In this document: one piece after another, positions 62,753 through 64,000 of the stretch
How the letters are laid out: the number at the start of each line of letters is the position of its first letter
Position numbering within the stretch: position 1 is the stretch's first letter
From: a virus
Direction: 5' to 3' (one strand)
DNA: 64,000 bases
IMG/VR virus record: IMGVR_UViG_3300032236_001613
Span: 248,001-312,000 of that record
Notes under the pieces: generated by a model
What the model was told of the DNA's origin: nothing
Databases searched by the model: none
What the model saw: the letters and a program-made list of their open reading frames with translations, nothing else
Program-made: the position numbers and the translations under genes

Positions 62753-63424
62753 ATGGGACGTCCGATTAAAAAGAGATTTTTTGCTGGCACAGCAGTTGTT
62801 GCTGACACTGCAGGTATGGGAGTTGTTGCACCAAACGGTGTTGCTATTCTTACAAGTGGTACTAATTTTACTATTGTACCGACAGTAACATTTAGCCAAC
62901 CAGATATTTTAGGTGGTACAGTTGCAACTGGACACGTTACAGTTAACGGAGCTGGTAATCTTGCTAGTTTTGTTGTTGATTCTAGCGGTTCTGGTTATAC
63001 ATTAGATCCTGATATTGTGTTAACAGGTTCAACAGGAACAGGTGCAACATTTAGTGTTACATTAGCAGGAGTTAGTAATACAGGAAAAATTACAACTTCC
63101 GCATACTTACCGAGAAAGTCGTCTGTTGCTAGAACATCAACAATTCTAAAGCAAGAATCGAGTCATCGTTATCTTGTGCAAAACAGAGACGGTGACGGCA
63201 TTTGTAAATTAACTGCATCTGGTAGTTTAACTGCTGGTCAAATGAGTATTACTGCAACTGATAGCGCAGGTGGTACATATTATGTAACAAAGTTAACATC
63301 TCGTAAAGCATTGTTAACTCCGATTAACGGAACACAGTTTCCTACTAACACTTATGCAAAATGGTTACGTTCTAGTGACGGCTCGCCAGTTGCAAATGTT
63401 AGTGTAACTATTCCTGTTGCTTAA
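62753..63424 (+). CDS. Head-associated structural protein with GSGYT modules
   Basis: 223 aa, beta-rich, Gly/Thr/Val-rich. Begins MGRPIKKRFF, has GSGYTLDPDIVLTG and TGTGATFSVTLAG (about 80-105), the same type of module as in the giant protein, then a Ser/Thr-rich C-terminal half (KLTSRKALLTPINGTQFPTNTYAKW in pieces). Position after gp23, with a strong AAGGAGAAAC ribosome site and its own terminator, suggests an abundant head protein such as a decoration protein. Function inferred. Confidence 0.7.
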   Translation: MGRPIKKRFFAGTAVVADTAGMGVVAPNGVAILTSGTNFTIVPTVTFSQPDILGGTVATGHVTVNGAGNLASFVVDSSGSGYTLDPDIVLTGSTGTGATFSVTLAGVSNTGKITTSAYLPRKSSVARTSTILKQESSHRYLVQNRDGDGICKLTASGSLTAGQMSITATDSAGGTYYVTKLTSRKALLTPINGTQFPTNTYAKWLRSSDGSPVANVSVTIPVA

Positions 63425-63444
63425 TACGTTATTTTAAATAACAT

Positions 63445-63475
63445 AAAAATAGCTGCCTTGTGCAGCTATTTTTTT
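63445..63475 (+). terminator. Rho-independent terminator
   Basis: AAAAATAGCTGC/GCAGCTATTTTT perfect 12-bp stem with CTTGT loop and a T-run (63445-63475). The A/T flanks make it possibly bidirectional. Confidence 0.92.
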
Positions 63476-63476
63476 G

Positions 63477-63484
63477 GTTAAATA
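63477..63484 (+). promoter_or_regulatory. Late-type box GTTAAATA, 5 nt before a start codon
   Basis: GTTAAATA directly follows the terminator, then AGAAT and ATG 63490. The same AGAAT spacer appears at 58041-58045. No Shine-Dalgarno sequence. Confidence 0.5.
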
Positions 63485-63489
63485 AGAAT

Positions 63490-64000
63490 ATGTCAACTGA
63501 TTGGTCATACTCAACTATAATAACTCAATATGCTGAAGTAGAGCAGCATATCCCGTGGAAAGATAACGGAACAAATTTTGTTGATGCAATGTATTGCGAT
63601 AATAGTTTTTTAGAAACTACCTCACCTTTATTGCATATTTCAAGAACTCCTAATAATGATTTAAAAATGAAAACCTGGTTTCTTAAGTTTACCGGGTTTT
63701 CATTTAATAATCTTCCATTATCAATTTCAGGTTTAGAAGCAGAATTAGGTATGAATAGGGAAGGTAGAATTACTGATGAAACTATTCAACTAACTTATAA
63801 TAATACGGACATTGGAAAAAATCAAGCAGATTTTCGATTGGATATGTTTAAATTATATGGCGGACCTAACGATCTTTGGGATTTTAGTTTAACTAGCACA
63901 GTAATAAATGATCCTAGTTTCGGTATTATTTTAAGATTTCAAAGTCATCCTAGTTGGCCTCATAAATCAACGCCGATGATCGACTACATACGGCTGAGAG
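63490..64000 (+). CDS. Structural protein, N-terminal part (runs off window)
   Basis: About 170 codons are present and the frame is open to the last base. Translated start: MSTDWSYSTIITQYAEVEQ. Later text reads MKTWFLKFTGFSFNNLPLS, ISGLEAELGMNREGRITDE, YGGPNDLWDFSLTST and DPSFGIILRFQSHPSWPH, the pattern of a beta-sandwich virion protein that I associate with tail or head fibre-like proteins in marine T4-like phages. The C-terminus lies outside the window. Confidence 0.7.
   Translation, partial: MSTDWSYSTIITQYAEVEQHIPWKDNGTNFVDAMYCDNSFLETTSPLLHISRTPNNDLKMKTWFLKFTGFSFNNLPLSISGLEAELGMNREGRITDETIQLTYNNTDIGKNQADFRLDMFKLYGGPNDLWDFSLTSTVINDPSFGIILRFQSHPSWPHKSTPMIDYIRLR

Overview
The window is a 64 kb piece of an AT-rich, tightly packed genome of a T4-like contractile-tailed phage. 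The evidence is a full set of T4-type core genes recognisable from their proteins: gp43, gp45, gp46, gp47, gp55, RNase H, gp5, gp6, gp25, gp53, gp26, gp51, gp29, gp20, gp21, gp22 and gp23. Several uncharacterised proteins and the overall style resemble marine T4-like myoviruses (cyanophages and pelagiphages). I see no photosynthesis gene and no tRNA, so the host cannot be named from this window.

Layout. 1-16870 (+): the C-terminal three quarters of DNA polymerase, the sliding clamp, then a long run of overlapping genes. These include a 7-deazaguanine DNA-modification cassette (DpdA-type transglycosylase, QueD-like protein, FolE, QueE) mixed with a glycosyltransferase, a phosphoribosyltransferase and a HIT protein. 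RNase H, small unknown genes, a MoxR-type ATPase paired with a metallopeptidase-like/VWA protein, and DHFR plus thymidylate synthase follow. 16867-47072 (-): the tail and baseplate block, with four paralogous fibre genes, a small structural gene, a 4340-residue giant structural protein, gp6, gp25, a gp5 carrying a GH19-like domain, a hub-like protein, gp53 and a tube-like protein. 47185-51816 (+): late sigma factor gp55, recombination nuclease gp47/gp46, two small basic proteins and a GIY-YIG protein. 51830-52250: a gene-free stretch full of hairpins, probably a structured RNA. 52294-64000: a candidate internal head protein, gp51 and gp26 on the minus strand, then tape measure, portal, prohead core, protease, scaffold, major capsid and head-associated proteins on the plus strand.

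How it fits together. Replication, recombination and regulatory genes sit behind host-sigma70-like promoters (before gp45, the MoxR gene, gp55 and gp47). Structural genes carry T4-type late boxes (consensus near TATAAATA) that gp55 should read. In five genes the late box lies exactly 5 nt before the start codon and there is no Shine-Dalgarno sequence, which predicts leaderless late mRNAs. The deazaguanine cassette should protect phage DNA from restriction. DHFR and ThyA support nucleotide supply. Several head-region proteins begin with a short peptide ending in a gp21-type cleavage site, and one of them shares its C-terminal decapeptide with the scaffold gp22.

The leads most worth following are the structured RNA, the leaderless late promoters, the modified cassette (QueE with a split cysteine motif, a reduced QueD) and the putative internal head proteins.
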